A stretch of DNA of 64,000 nt from Dyella jiangningensis (GTDB lineage: Bacteria > Pseudomonadota > Gammaproteobacteria > Xanthomonadales > Rhodanobacteraceae). A program made the translations under genes and the position numbers. This document shows positions 7,391-16,400 of this stretch, piece by piece (position 1 is the stretch's first letter; each line of letters starts with the position of its first letter). The stretch is from NCBI GenBank assembly GCA_000632805.1, contig CP007444.1, forward strand, positions 4,638,772-4,702,771, read 5' to 3'. Under the pieces are notes generated by a model. The model was not told the DNA's origin and made no database searches. It saw only the letters and a list, made by a program, of their open reading frames with translations.

Positions 7391-8424
7391 CACATCGTCT
7401 CCGTCACCTTGCGCAGATGCGGCGGCACGTCCGGGTCGTAGCCACGTGCGAGCGACAGCGCACTGGCGGCGCGATAGAAACTCTGCACGGCAAGCAGTGG
7501 CGTCACGATGGGCGAGATGCCTTCGGGTAGCGGCAGCTTGTCGGGATCATGGTTGCCGGGCGCGGCGACGAACACGCGTGCGCCGCGGGCGCGGAACTCG
7601 CGCGCCACCGCCATGGTGTTGTCCAGCGTGCCGTCATCCTGCGCGAAGAACAGTACCGGAAAGCCTTCGCCCACCAGTGCCATCGGGCCATGCTTCACTT
7701 CGGCAGCGCTGAAGGCTTCGGCGTGCAGGCCGCAAGTTTCCTTGAGCTTGAGCGCGGCCTCCAACGCGGCGCCGAAGCCGAAACCACGGCCCACCACGAA
7801 CAGGTTGTGCGTATCGCGCAGGCCTTCGACCATCGCATTCCAGTTGCAGTCCCAGCCCTGGCGCAGGTCGTTCGGCAAACGCGCCACCGCGGTGTGAAGG
7901 TCGTCGTCGTTGCACCAGTGCGCGGTGAGCTGCAGGATCGCCGCCAGCGTGGCGAGATAGCTCTTGGTCGCGGCGACGCTCAGTTCCGGACCCGCGCGCA
8001 ACGGCACGTAGGTATCGGCCATCTGCGCCAGTGGCGAGTCTTCCACGTTCACCAGCGCCACCACGTGCGCGCCCGCATCCTTCGCGGCCTGCGCGCTGCG
8101 CAGCAGGTCGGGGCTCTTGCCGGACTGGGAGATGGCGACGAACAACGCGCCGTCCATGTGCAGGTCGGCGTCGTAGATGGAGGAGATGGACGGGGAAGCC
8201 GACGCCGTGATCAGGCCCAGGCGTGTCTCGAACACATACTTGGCATAGGCGGCGGCGTGATCGGAGCTGCCACGCGCGCACGTGACGATGAAGCGTGGCG
8301 GGTTGGCGCGGAGACGTTCGCCGAGCGCGGCGAGGATCGGTGCGTTCTCGCGCAACTGGCGCTCGACCACGGCGGCCGTTTCGTATGCCTCGCGGTACAT
8401 CAGGGTGGAGCTGGCTTCCTTCAT
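7390..8424 (-). CDS. nagB-II: SIS-domain glucosamine-6-phosphate deaminase (NagB-II type)
   Basis: Predicted to convert glucosamine-6-P to fructose-6-P and ammonia, replacing classical NagB. It has two SIS sugar-isomerase domains and no glutaminase domain: CARGSSDHA near residues 49-57, SQSGKSPD at 99-106, a second domain with VVGRGFGFGAALEAALKLKE, and the C-terminal AEVKHGP segment as in GlmS isomerase domains. ATG 8424 (344 aa) follows GAGAAG at short spacing; an in-frame ATG at 8457 has no ribosome binding site. The role is supported by context between nagA and nagR. A generic phosphosugar isomerase is the alternative. Confidence 0.9.
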   Translation of the reverse strand: MKEASSTLMYREAYETAAVVERQLRENAPILAALGERLRANPPRFIVTCARGSSDHAAAYAKYVFETRLGLITASASPSISSIYDADLHMDGALFVAISQSGKSPDLLRSAQAAKDAGAHVVALVNVEDSPLAQMADTYVPLRAGPELSVAATKSYLATLAAILQLTAHWCNDDDLHTAVARLPNDLRQGWDCNWNAMVEGLRDTHNLFVVGRGFGFGAALEAALKLKETCGLHAEAFSAAEVKHGPMALVGEGFPVLFFAQDDGTLDNTMAVAREFRARGARVFVAAPGNHDPDKLPLPEGISPIVTPLLAVQSFYRAASALSLARGYDPDVPPHLRKVTETM

Positions 8425-8467
8425 CGTCTTCTCAATGGCATGCGTGTGGGCGCACACCGCAGGGCAT

Positions 8468-9520
8468 TCAGCCCTTGCGTGGCGGGGTGGTTTGCGGTGG
8501 CGCGGTGGAGCCGCGCACGACTAGTTCGGGAACGAAACATTCCGCGTGCGGCATCTCCACCGAAGCGCCGGCCTTGCGCTGCAGTTCGGCCATCAGCTGC
8601 AACGCGGCATGGCGACCGATGTCGCTGGTGGACTGGCGCGCGGTAGTGAGTGCGGGCCATGCCTGCTTGGAGAACGGGCTGTCCTCGAAGCCGGCGATGG
8701 AGAGATTCCACGGTACGTCCAGGCCGCTGGAGCGCGCTGCAGCGAGCACGCCGGCGGCGATTTCGTCGTTGCTGCCGAAGATCGCGGTCGGCGGATCCTT
8801 CAGCGCGAGCAGTTTGCGGGCGCCGCGGAAGCCATCGTCGAATGCGTAGCGACCGGGCAGCACCAGCTTCTTGTCGAGCGGGATGCCGTAGTCCTTCAAT
8901 GCGTCGGCATAACCCTGGTAGCGCTCCGGGCTCGACCGGTGGTGCGGTTCGCCCCACAGGAAGCCGATGCGCTTGTGGCCCATCTGGATCAGGTGCTCGG
9001 TGATGGCGTACGCCGCGCTGCGGTCGTCCACGTAGACGCAGGGCGCACCGTCGTGCGGATCTTCGCGCGAGGAAATGATGCGCACGAAGCTGATGTCGTT
9101 CGCGCTGAGCTTGGCGATCAGGTCCGGCTCTTCGGACATCGGCGGCGCCAGCACCAGGCCGGCGAGGCGATTGCGGTCCACCAGCGAACACAGTTCGTTG
9201 GCGAGGTCCGGTGAGGTCGAATCGCAGGGATGGATCAGCAGCCCGTAGCCACGTTCGCGGCAGGCCGACAGCACGCCGTCCTGCATGCTGATGACGTAGT
9301 GCGCGTTCGGGTTGTCGTACACCAGCCCGATCGCATAGGCGTGCGTGCTGCGCAAGCCGCGTGCGGAAGGATTGGGCTGGTAGCCCAGCGCTTCGATCGC
9401 GCGCTCGACCTTCTCGCGCGTATCGGCGCGCACCGACGTCTCGCGGTTGATCACGCGCGAGACGGTCTTGAGCGAAACGCCCGAACGCTTGGCGACGTCC
9501 TTGATGGTGGGGTTGCGCAA
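8468..9520 (-). CDS. nagR: LacI-family regulator of N-acetylglucosamine use (NagR-like)
   Basis: LacI/GalR repressor: N-terminal helix-turn-helix and hinge (PTIKDVAKRSGVSLKTVSRV at residues 4-23) and a periplasmic-binding-protein-like effector domain to residue 350. No ATG fits; a TTG at 9520 preceded by GGAG at 8-base spacing gives the expected N-terminus just before the helix-turn-helix. The likely effector is GlcNAc-6-P or a relative. The probable operators are the TGACAACGTTGTCA-type palindromes in front of nagP and of the kinase gene at 16659. Transcribed with nagB-II and nagA; 68 bp separate it from nagP. Confidence 0.9.
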   Translation of the reverse strand: MRNPTIKDVAKRSGVSLKTVSRVINRETSVRADTREKVERAIEALGYQPNPSARGLRSTHAYAIGLVYDNPNAHYVISMQDGVLSACRERGYGLLIHPCDSTSPDLANELCSLVDRNRLAGLVLAPPMSEEPDLIAKLSANDISFVRIISSREDPHDGAPCVYVDDRSAAYAITEHLIQMGHKRIGFLWGEPHHRSSPERYQGYADALKDYGIPLDKKLVLPGRYAFDDGFRGARKLLALKDPPTAIFGSNDEIAAGVLAAARSSGLDVPWNLSIAGFEDSPFSKQAWPALTTARQSTSDIGRHAALQLMAELQRKAGASVEMPHAECFVPELVVRGSTAPPQTTPPRKG

Positions 9521-9588
9521 CGTGAAAACTCCGGAAAGCGGGGAAGGGCATCGTAGCCCAGCGAGGCGGGCGCCATGCCCGCCCTGGC

Positions 9589-10875
9589 TCAAGGCGCGTG
9601 CTGGCCGACGCGATGGCCCTTGGCGCCGTAGTAAAGGATGTACAGGTAGCAAGGCACCATCAGCGCCATGAATACCAGCTGGAAGTTGAAGTGCTGTTTC
9701 AGGTGCACGAACAGCTGCGGCACCAGCGCACCACCCGCGATGGCCATGATCAGCAGCGCGGAGCCGCGCTCGGTCAGGCGACCCAAGCCGTGGATGGCGA
9801 GCGGGAAGATCGCCGGCCACATCATCGCGTTGGCAAAGCCCAGCGCGGCGACGAAGCCCACCGACACCCCGCCGGTGGTGAAGTAGGCGCCGAGGGTGAA
9901 CAGCACGCCGAGCACCGCCGATACCGCGAGATAACTCTGCTGCGAAATGAAGCGCGGGATGAGCACCAGGCCTGCGAGGTAACCGGCAAGCATGGCGATC
10001 AGCGTGTAGGAGGTGAAGTGCTTGGTTTCCTCCAGCGGCAGGCCGAAGCCCTGGCCGTAGGTGCCGATGGCGTCGCCCGCCATCACTTCCACGCCCACAT
10101 AGAGGAACAGGCACAGCACGCCCAGCCACAGATGCGGGAAGCTGAAGATGCCGCCCTTGCCGTGGCCGATATCCGATTCCGCATTGGCGCCCGCCGGCTT
10201 GATCTCCGGCAGCGGCGAACGCACCACCCAGATCGCCAGCAGCACCAGCAGCGCGGCCATGACCATATAGGGCATGTGGATCTTGGCGGCGAAGGTATTG
10301 AGCAAGGCCTCGCGCGCTGCGTCCGTCGGCGCGGCCTTGACCTGCGCGTCGAAGCTGTCGATGCCGCTGAGCACCAGCGCGCCGAACACGAACGGTGCGA
10401 GTGCACCGGCGACCTTGTTGCAGATGCCCATGAAGGCGATGCGCTGCGCGGCGCTGTCGATCGGGCCGAGGATGCTGATGTACGGGTTGGAGGCGGTCTG
10501 CAGCAGTGCGAGGCCTGCGCCGATCACGAACAGGCCGACCAGCGCGGGATAGAAGATGCGCATGCTGACGAACTGGCCGAACAGCACGGCGCCAATGGCC
10601 ATCACGAACAGCCCGAGACCCATGCCCTTCTTCATGCCTGTGCGGCGCAACACGCTCGACGACGGAATGGCCAGGAAGAAGTACGAGAAATAGAAGACCA
10701 GCGGCACCAGGAAGGCCGACACGTCATCGACGTTGAAGGCGAGCTTCACGAAGGTGATCAGCGGGCCGTTGAGCCAGGTGACGAAGCCGAAGATGAAGAA
10801 CAGCACGCCGATGATCAGCATCGGCACGACGCTGGACGATCGCGTCTGTCCGGCGGCAAGCGTTGTGGACGACAT
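9589..10875 (-). CDS. nagP: N-acetylglucosamine MFS permease (NagP/FucP family)
   Basis: Inner-membrane sugar:H+ symporter of the FucP branch of the major facilitator superfamily, with about 12 membrane segments in 428 aa. FIFGFVTWLNGPLI, the segment LLQTASNPYISILGP and FANAMMWPAIFPLAI match the conserved FucP-family stretches. It would bring in GlcNAc unphosphorylated, so a kinase is needed; the sugar kinase at 16659 fits. ATG 10875 has GGGAG ten bases upstream and is chosen over an ATG at 10905 that lacks one. It is the first gene of the minus-strand nag unit, with promoter and operator directly upstream. Confidence 0.92.
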   Translation of the reverse strand: MSSTTLAAGQTRSSSVVPMLIIGVLFFIFGFVTWLNGPLITFVKLAFNVDDVSAFLVPLVFYFSYFFLAIPSSSVLRRTGMKKGMGLGLFVMAIGAVLFGQFVSMRIFYPALVGLFVIGAGLALLQTASNPYISILGPIDSAAQRIAFMGICNKVAGALAPFVFGALVLSGIDSFDAQVKAAPTDAAREALLNTFAAKIHMPYMVMAALLVLLAIWVVRSPLPEIKPAGANAESDIGHGKGGIFSFPHLWLGVLCLFLYVGVEVMAGDAIGTYGQGFGLPLEETKHFTSYTLIAMLAGYLAGLVLIPRFISQQSYLAVSAVLGVLFTLGAYFTTGGVSVGFVAALGFANAMMWPAIFPLAIHGLGRLTERGSALLIMAIAGGALVPQLFVHLKQHFNFQLVFMALMVPCYLYILYYGAKGHRVGQHAP

Positions 10876-10944
10876 GGATGGTGAACTCCCCGCGGATGGC
10901 CTCATGACTGGCGGGCTCTAGCGGCCCGACTCCCCCAGAGGCTC

Positions 10945-10973
10945 TTTATCGAGCTAACTAACAACGTTGTCAA
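10945..10973 (-). promoter_or_regulatory. nagP promoter with overlapping LacI-type operator
   Basis: Minus strand: -35 TTGACA (10968-10973), 17-bp spacer, -10 GATAAA (10945-10950). The palindrome TAACAACGTTGTCA (10959-10972) covers the -35 and the start of the spacer, so a bound repressor would block polymerase. Confidence 0.75.
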
Positions 10974-11186
10974 ATATTGACGCGTGCGAGTCATGGGGCG
11001 GTCATGGCCGTGCCGGGCGGACTTCAGGCGGGATGGGTGCTTTCCACACGGCAGGGTACGGTCTGCAGTATCGCCAGATTGCTTAAAAAAGCATTCATAA
11101 CAAGGTGTTGCAGCGCACAAGCAAGGTGCTTGACGTTCTGCTCTGCCGCTTGTCCAAGCTATTGTTTTGGCCTGAGAAAGCTGCGA

Positions 11187-11200
11187 TGACAACGTTATCA
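11187..11200. promoter_or_regulatory. Second LacI-type operator upstream of nagP
   Basis: TGACAACGTTATCA, one base off the perfect palindrome, centred 228 bp upstream of the promoter operator. No good promoter overlaps it on either strand, so an auxiliary or looping role is possible. The rest of 10974-11307 shows no gene. Confidence 0.65.
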
Positions 11201-11307
11201 TAAAAGGCCGCCAAAGGCGGCGGTGGCGTCGGACAGCCTGTTCCAGACGTGCCCCATCCAGCATGCGCGCCTTGGACGCTGGAGGGAAGCCGCTTATGCG
11301 CCCCGGC

Positions 11308-11958
11308 TCAGTCCAGCGTGCCGGCGCCCAGCTTCTCGTCCGTGGCATGGGTGGCTGCGGCTTCGAGCGCCACGGCCAGCCCGCGCACTACGTCCTCGGC
11401 CGCCATGCTCGGCGCACCGGAAAGTCGCGCCGCCTGGGCGGGCAGGTACGGGATATGGATGAACCCGGCCCTGGCCCCCGACGCCCGTGTGGCCAGGTGC
11501 AGCATGAGATAGGCGACGTGGTTGCACACATAAGTGCCGGCGGTGTTGGACACCTCGGCCGGCAGACCTGCCGATTGCAGGGCGGCGAGCATGGCCTTGA
11601 TCGGCAGCGTGCTGAAGTAGGCAGAGGGCCCGCCGGGCATCACCGGCTCGTCGATCGGCTGGGCGCCCTCGTTGTCCGGCAGGCGCGCATCCTGCACGTT
11701 GATCGCCACGCGTTCGATCGACAGACGGCTGCGTCCCCCCGCCTGCCCGACGCCGAGCAGGATGGTGGGTTGGATCTCATGCACCGCCGCCTCCAGCTCG
11801 CGCCGGGAGGCCGCAAACACCGTTGGCAGCAGTCGCGCCACCACGCGATGACCGGCGATCTCGCGATCGTGCAGCACGCGCACGGCCTCCCACGACGGGT
11901 TGATCGTCTCGTCGCCAAACGGGGTGAAGCCGGTCAACAGGATGCGGGGCTTGCTCAT
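11308..11958 (-). CDS. pcp: Pyroglutamyl-peptidase I
   Basis: Cytoplasmic cysteine peptidase of family C15 that removes N-terminal 5-oxoproline from peptides. The catalytic triad is visible: E82 in SIERVAIN, C145 in SNTAGTYVCNH, H168 in GFIHIPY, with the substrate-loop motif GFTPFG at 10-15. At 216 aa it is of normal length. It is the last gene of the pxp operon, 10 bp after the DUF979 gene. Its product, 5-oxoproline, is the substrate of the PxpABC enzyme encoded upstream, so the operon links release to use. Confidence 0.96.
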   Translation of the reverse strand: MSKPRILLTGFTPFGDETINPSWEAVRVLHDREIAGHRVVARLLPTVFAASRRELEAAVHEIQPTILLGVGQAGGRSRLSIERVAINVQDARLPDNEGAQPIDEPVMPGGPSAYFSTLPIKAMLAALQSAGLPAEVSNTAGTYVCNHVAYLMLHLATRASGARAGFIHIPYLPAQAARLSGAPSMAAEDVVRGLAVALEAAATHATDEKLGAGTLD

Positions 11959-11968
11959 CGACGGAGTC

Positions 11969-12937
11969 TCAGCGGAAGACCAACAGCCACATCATGATGA
12001 AGGTGGCGACGAAGATCATCACCGCACTCCAGAACTGCGCGCGGATCACGCCATACGGGCTGCGAAGTTCCAGCAGTGCGGCGGGCACCAGGTTGTAGTC
12101 GGCCGCCATCGGTGTCAGCAGCGTGCCGCAGTAGCCGCACAGCATGCCCATCGCGCCCAGAATGGCCGGGTGCGCGCCGTACTGCTGGATCAACAGGGGC
12201 AGGCCGATGCCCGCCATCATCACCGGGAACGCGGCGAATGCGTTGCCCATGATCACGGTGAACAAGACCATGCCCAACGCAAACACCAGCAGGCAGGCGA
12301 ACGCGCTGCCTTCGGGCAGGATGGCGTTGGCAAGCGCGGCAATGGCGGCACCTACGCCGCTCTGCGTGAAGACTTCTCCGAGCGCGGCGAGCAGCAGTGG
12401 TAGCAGCGCCGCCCAGCCGATCGCGTCGAGAAGACGTCGGCCCTCCGACAGGCCCTGATGCAGCGGCGCGCGCGCCACATAGGCGGCGGCAAACAGCGCG
12501 ATGACGCAGGCGAGCGCCAATCCCGTCAAGGTCATCTGCGGTGTCGCAAACAGTGCATGGCCCGCCACCGACAGGTGGGCGCCGAACAAGGCCACGACCA
12601 ACGTCACCAGGGGAATCAGCAGCGCCGGCATGAACAGCGTGTGGCCGAGGCGAAGTGCCGAGGCGAGCCGCTGTTCCGTGCTGACGGAATCGACGTGGGC
12701 GTGCCGGCGCAGTCGCGGCGCGAGCAAGGCGAGTGCGATCACCATCGCGCCGGCACCCTGGGCCGGCAGTGAGTTTCCCGCCTTCTGCTGCGCCAACACG
12801 TAATCGCCGCCGGCGAACAGCAACCCCAGCAGCAGCCAGAACGCCGCGCGACTGCCCTGTCCATCGCGCAGGTTGCGCCATGCCACGTAAAAGAGGAAGG
12901 CGGCGATGAGCCAATACGTGTACTCGATGCGCAACAT
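11969..12937 (-). CDS. DUF979 membrane protein, putative 5-oxoproline permease component
   Basis: Hydrophobic protein of 322 aa with about nine membrane segments, including a conserved-looking loop LCGYCGTLLTPMAADYNLVP. I recognise it as DUF979, which is typically paired with DUF969. ATG 12937 lies one base from the DUF969 stop. Neither family has a firmly established function known to me. Being between PxpA and pyroglutamyl peptidase in one operon suggests that the pair moves 5-oxoproline or pyroglutamyl peptides across the inner membrane. Confidence 0.8.
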   Translation of the reverse strand: MLRIEYTYWLIAAFLFYVAWRNLRDGQGSRAAFWLLLGLLFAGGDYVLAQQKAGNSLPAQGAGAMVIALALLAPRLRRHAHVDSVSTEQRLASALRLGHTLFMPALLIPLVTLVVALFGAHLSVAGHALFATPQMTLTGLALACVIALFAAAYVARAPLHQGLSEGRRLLDAIGWAALLPLLLAALGEVFTQSGVGAAIAALANAILPEGSAFACLLVFALGMVLFTVIMGNAFAAFPVMMAGIGLPLLIQQYGAHPAILGAMGMLCGYCGTLLTPMAADYNLVPAALLELRSPYGVIRAQFWSAVMIFVATFIMMWLLVFR

Positions 12938-12938
12938 G

Positions 12939-13634
12939 TCAGCCGCCCTGTTCGTTGCGCAACGACGTCGCGCGCCGCTGCAGGCGACGCTGATAACGCC
13001 AGATGCGTACCGACTGGATGACGAAGGCGACGATGGCGGTGGGCAGCGCCCACAACGCGATCGCGAGTGGCGTGAGTTCGATGCCGTGCTGCGCGTAGAA
13101 ACCCTGGATCAACAGCACGGCGCCCAGCGCGATGAAGACATCCTCGCCGAAGAAGCGCCCCACATTGTCGGTGGCGGCGGCGATCGCGCGCAGTTCGTCG
13201 CGATCGTCATCGTTCAATGTCGGCAGGATCTTCTCTGCCGCCGCTTCGCTCATGGGCGCCAGCAGCGGACGCACGGTCTGCGCGTGACCTGCCACGCCCA
13301 TCAGGCCGAGCGTGGCCAGCACCTCGCGCACCAGCAGGTAACCGATCAGCAGGCGTGCCAATGTCATGCCGCGCAATCGTGCCATCCATTGCTGGGCGTG
13401 TTCCCGCAGACCTGCGCGCTCGAGCAAACCAATGGCGGGCAAGGTCAGCACGAACATCAACAGCATGCGCGAAGAGACGAAGCTCTTGCCGAGCAACGCG
13501 AGCAGGTCGGGCACATGCAGGCCGGCAAGCAAGCCGCTGACCAGAGCCGCGCATACCACCACCGGCACCGCGTTGAAGCGCAGGGCGAAGCCGATCACGA
13601 TCACCGCGACGCCCAGCAGCGGCCAGTAGTTCAT
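12939..13634 (-). CDS. DUF969 membrane protein, partner of DUF979
   Basis: A 231-aa membrane protein with about five to six hydrophobic segments, starting MNYWPLLGVAVIVIGFALRF and carrying FVLTLPAIGLLERAGLREHA, which I associate with DUF969. ATG 13634 overlaps the pxpA stop by four bases (ATGA). It presumably forms a two-subunit transporter with DUF979. The transport role is inferred only from its place among 5-oxoproline genes. Confidence 0.8.
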   Translation of the reverse strand: MNYWPLLGVAVIVIGFALRFNAVPVVVCAALVSGLLAGLHVPDLLALLGKSFVSSRMLLMFVLTLPAIGLLERAGLREHAQQWMARLRGMTLARLLIGYLLVREVLATLGLMGVAGHAQTVRPLLAPMSEAAAEKILPTLNDDDRDELRAIAAATDNVGRFFGEDVFIALGAVLLIQGFYAQHGIELTPLAIALWALPTAIVAFVIQSVRIWRYQRRLQRRATSLRNEQGG

Positions 13635-14413
13635 GCGCGCAGGCCCGGCGCGCGGATGCCGATGTCTGCAGCCTCCAGCGAGGCGCGCAGCTGGCGTGCG
13701 AAGGCCACCGCATGTGCGCCATCACCGTGGACGCAGAGCGTGTCGGCCTGCAGCTCAACGATGTCGCCATCCACCGCGCGCACGCGGCCTTCGCGCACCA
13801 TCGCCATCGCCTGCGCGATCGCCTCATCGCTTTCAGTGATGACGGCGTCCGCTTCGCGGCGAGGTTGCAGCGAACCGTCGGATCGATAGCGTCGATCGGC
13901 GAAGGCCTCCGCCGCCACCGGCAATCCGGCCTCGCGACCGGCATCCACCAGCGCGGAATTCGCCAGGCCGAACAGGCAGAGCATGGGATCGAAATCGCGC
14001 ATGGCCTGCGCGATGCCGTCGGCGAGACGACGATCACGTGCGGCCATGTTGTACAGCGCGCCATGCGGCTTCACATGATGAAGGCGCGCGCCTGCTGCCT
14101 GCGCGAAGCCGTGCAATGCGCCGATCTGATAGAGCGTGATCGCATAAGCCTCGGCCGGCGTGACGGGAATCTCGCGTCGTCCGAAGCCTTGCAGATCAGG
14201 CAGTGATACATGGGCGCCGATGGCGACGCCGTGCTCGACGGCCAGTGCGACCGTGCGGCGCATGATGTCCGGATCGCCCGCATGAAAACCACAGGCAATG
14301 TTCGCCGAACTCACCACGGCAAGCAGGGCGGCATCGTCGCCCATGCGCCAGGCGCCGAAGGATTCGCCCAGATCACTATTGATGTCGATGGTCTTGCGGA
14401 TGGCGGCGGTCAT
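13631..14413 (-). CDS. pxpA: 5-oxoprolinase subunit A (LamB/YcsF family)
   Basis: One subunit of the bacterial ATP-dependent 5-oxoprolinase PxpABC, which opens 5-oxoproline to glutamate. Family signatures: DINSDLGESFG at residues 10-20, SSANIACGFHAGD, GAHVSLPDLQGFGRR, and HHVKPHGALYN. At 260 aa it is normal. ATG 14413 overlaps the pxpC stop by four bases, and its own stop overlaps the DUF969 start, so the subunits are translationally coupled. Confidence 0.96.
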   Translation of the reverse strand: MTAAIRKTIDINSDLGESFGAWRMGDDAALLAVVSSANIACGFHAGDPDIMRRTVALAVEHGVAIGAHVSLPDLQGFGRREIPVTPAEAYAITLYQIGALHGFAQAAGARLHHVKPHGALYNMAARDRRLADGIAQAMRDFDPMLCLFGLANSALVDAGREAGLPVAAEAFADRRYRSDGSLQPRREADAVITESDEAIAQAMAMVREGRVRAVDGDIVELQADTLCVHGDGAHAVAFARQLRASLEAADIGIRAPGLRA

Positions 14414-15393
14414 GCGGATTCCAGGCGTTCTTCGATGCGATACAGCAGGCGCTGCAGGCGTTCATGGCGACGCGCCAGTCGCTGCAACGACTCGTCCAGC
14501 GTAGTCTCCCGGAAGCATACGGCATCGCCGGGCCGTCGCTGCGCGAGGCAAGGAAGATCCACCATCGCTAGCTGGCCGATGCGCGGGTAACCACCCGTGA
14601 CCGGTGCCTCCGCCTGCAGCACGATCGGTTGCCCCGACGGTGGCAGCTGCATGGTGCCGGGCAAAGTGGCTTCCGAAATCAGTTCCAGGGGTTGGTGCAA
14701 GGCGAGCCGATGGCCATCCAGACGGCTGGCCGTGCGGTTGCTGTCCTTGCTGACATGGAACGATGCGTTGAACAGCGCGCGTTGCGATGCGTCATCGAGC
14801 TGCGCGTAGTGGTGGCCGCGCAACAGGGCGAGCGGACGCGCCATGTCATCGAACCAGGGGCGAGGATCGAGTCCCCACGGCAACACGTATGGCGTATCCA
14901 TCGTGCGCAGCGAAGGCGGCGCGTTCTGTTCGCCGATCGCGAGCACGTCGCCGGCCCGCAGCATACGCCCCTCAAGTGGGCCGATACGGGCATGCATGTC
15001 GGTGCTGCGGCTGCCGAGCACGGCGCTTGCGGCAAAACCGCCATGCACGGCCAGATAGCCGCGGCAGCCACGACGCATGCCGCCCAGTTGCAGCACGCTT
15101 CCGGCAGGGAGCACGCAGCGGGTCCAGCCAGGCAGCGCATGTTGATCGACACGTGCGTCCACGGTGGCGCCGGTAAGAGCGATGATCGCGGGCTGAGAAA
15201 AGCGCAGGGTCGGCCCCGTCAGCGTGAACTCGAGCACCGCTTCATCGCCGGCGTTGCCGACCAGCGCATTGGCCAGTCGCCATGCCGGCCCATCCATGAC
15301 ACCTGCGCGTCCCACCCCGAGCGCTGCATAACCTTGCCGGCCACCATCCTGAAGACTGGTCAGCAGTCCGGGCTTGAGCACGCTAGCGTTCAT
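14410..15393 (-). CDS. pxpC: 5-oxoprolinase subunit C (biotin-dependent carboxyltransferase-like)
   Basis: PxpC/KipA subunit of 5-oxoprolinase, 327 aa. Recognisable segments: LKPGLLTSLQDGGRQGYAAL near the start, GPAWRLANALVGN, GYLAVHGGF and, near the C-terminus, QAEAPVTGGYPRIGQLAMVD. The start overlaps the pxpB stop by four bases. It acts with PxpB as the ATP-dependent part of the complex; PxpA completes it. Confidence 0.95.
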   Translation of the reverse strand: MNASVLKPGLLTSLQDGGRQGYAALGVGRAGVMDGPAWRLANALVGNAGDEAVLEFTLTGPTLRFSQPAIIALTGATVDARVDQHALPGWTRCVLPAGSVLQLGGMRRGCRGYLAVHGGFAASAVLGSRSTDMHARIGPLEGRMLRAGDVLAIGEQNAPPSLRTMDTPYVLPWGLDPRPWFDDMARPLALLRGHHYAQLDDASQRALFNASFHVSKDSNRTASRLDGHRLALHQPLELISEATLPGTMQLPPSGQPIVLQAEAPVTGGYPRIGQLAMVDLPCLAQRRPGDAVCFRETTLDESLQRLARRHERLQRLLYRIEERLESA

Positions 15394-16109
15394 GCGCCGC
15401 TATCGCCCATGGCGGCAAGTCGCTCGTACTCCTGCGCATCGATCGCGCGAAAGCGCACGCGATCGCCGGGCTGCAGCAGCGAGGGCGGCGTGGATGCCAG
15501 CTCGAACAGGACGAGTGGCGTACGGCCAATCAGCTGCCAACCGCCCGGCAACGCCTGCGGATAGATCCCTGTCTGCATGCCGCCGATGGCGACGCTGCCC
15601 GCCGCCACGTTGAGTCGCGGATCGGCGCGACGCGGCATCGCGAGTGCCGGGTCCAAGCCGAGCAGATACGGGAAGCCGGGCGCGAAGCCGAGCATCGCGA
15701 CGCGATAGTCGGCTGCGGTGTGGCGAGTGATGACTTCTGCTTCGGTCATGCCGGCGTGCGATGCGACGTCGTGCAGGTCGGGGCCGTGCTCGCCGCCGTA
15801 AAGCACCGGAATCGTCACCAGGCGCGCGTCTTCGACAACGACTGCAGTGTCGCGCAACGAAGCCCGCACGGCATCGTGGAGGCGTTGGCTGGGTGCTGCG
15901 GCACCGATATCGATCCACTGCAACGGATCGAAGCGCAGCAGCACGCTCGCATAGGCGGGCACGCATTCGACGCCGGGCAAGGCAGCCTGGAGGCGCCTTG
16001 CGGCCGCGTGCACGCGCGCGTTCACCGCAGCATCGATCGTGTCGCCGAAACGCAGCAGCCACGCTTCTTCGGACAGCACTTCGATGGAGAAATCCCCGTT
16101 CAATGCCAT
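15390..16109 (-). CDS. pxpB: 5-oxoprolinase subunit B (KipI/allophanate hydrolase subunit 1 type)
   Basis: First gene of the operon, 239 aa. The cyclophilin-like C-terminal domain shows IPVLYGGEHGPDLHDVA, MLGFAPGFPYLLGLDP and GGMQTGIYPQALPGGWQLIG, typical of PxpB/KipI. ATG 16109 is used; an AGAAG lies about 10 bases upstream. No strong promoter is apparent upstream. A nag-type operator lies at 16296-16309, about 190 bp upstream, which might tie the operon to NagR. Confidence 0.95.
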   Translation of the reverse strand: MALNGDFSIEVLSEEAWLLRFGDTIDAAVNARVHAAARRLQAALPGVECVPAYASVLLRFDPLQWIDIGAAAPSQRLHDAVRASLRDTAVVVEDARLVTIPVLYGGEHGPDLHDVASHAGMTEAEVITRHTAADYRVAMLGFAPGFPYLLGLDPALAMPRRADPRLNVAAGSVAIGGMQTGIYPQALPGGWQLIGRTPLVLFELASTPPSLLQPGDRVRFRAIDAQEYERLAAMGDSGA

Positions 16110-16200
16110 GGCGATGGCTTCTGCCTGGGGCAGTTCATCAGCGCCGGGCGTCGGGCGATTCTTCGCATGCTAAACAGGCGTCCATCGGAATGCCGCCACT

Positions 16201-16232
16201 GTAGGAGCGCGGCTGTTGCGGGAAAAGCCCGC
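16201..16232. repeat. GTAG-headed REP-like element of a third type
   Basis: GTAGGAGCGCGGCTGTT followed by hairpin GCGGG-AAAAG-CCCGC. It shares the GTAGGAGCGC head with the subtype A REPs but has a different stem and loop. Single copy in the window. Confidence 0.55.
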
Positions 16233-16295
16233 GACCGGACGAACGCATCCGCGCGGCCGGTGTTTGACCCTCGATGACCGCGCGACGGCCGGGTC

Positions 16296-16309
16296 TAGCA
16301 ACGTTGTCA
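16296..16309. promoter_or_regulatory. LacI-type operator between pxpB and the sugar kinase
   Basis: TAGCAACGTTGTCA, differing at one half-site position from the palindrome near nagP. It is centred 276 bp from the operator at 16572. Read on the minus strand a TTGACA is embedded, but no -10 follows at 17-18 bp. Confidence 0.65.
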
Positions 16310-16332
16310 ATTTCTGAGCCGGTAGGAGCCAA

Positions 16333-16351
16333 AATGTCCTGTCGAGACATT
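16333..16351. other. Inverted repeat AATGTC-N7-GACATT
   Basis: Perfect 6-bp arms with a 7-bp spacer in the pxpB/kinase intergenic region, 24 bp from the nag-type operator. It could bind a second regulator; nothing else identifies it. Confidence 0.4.
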
Positions 16352-16400
16352 CCATATGACCTTTGGCAGGGTCCCAAATGGCCGCTACGGCCGCGACCCA

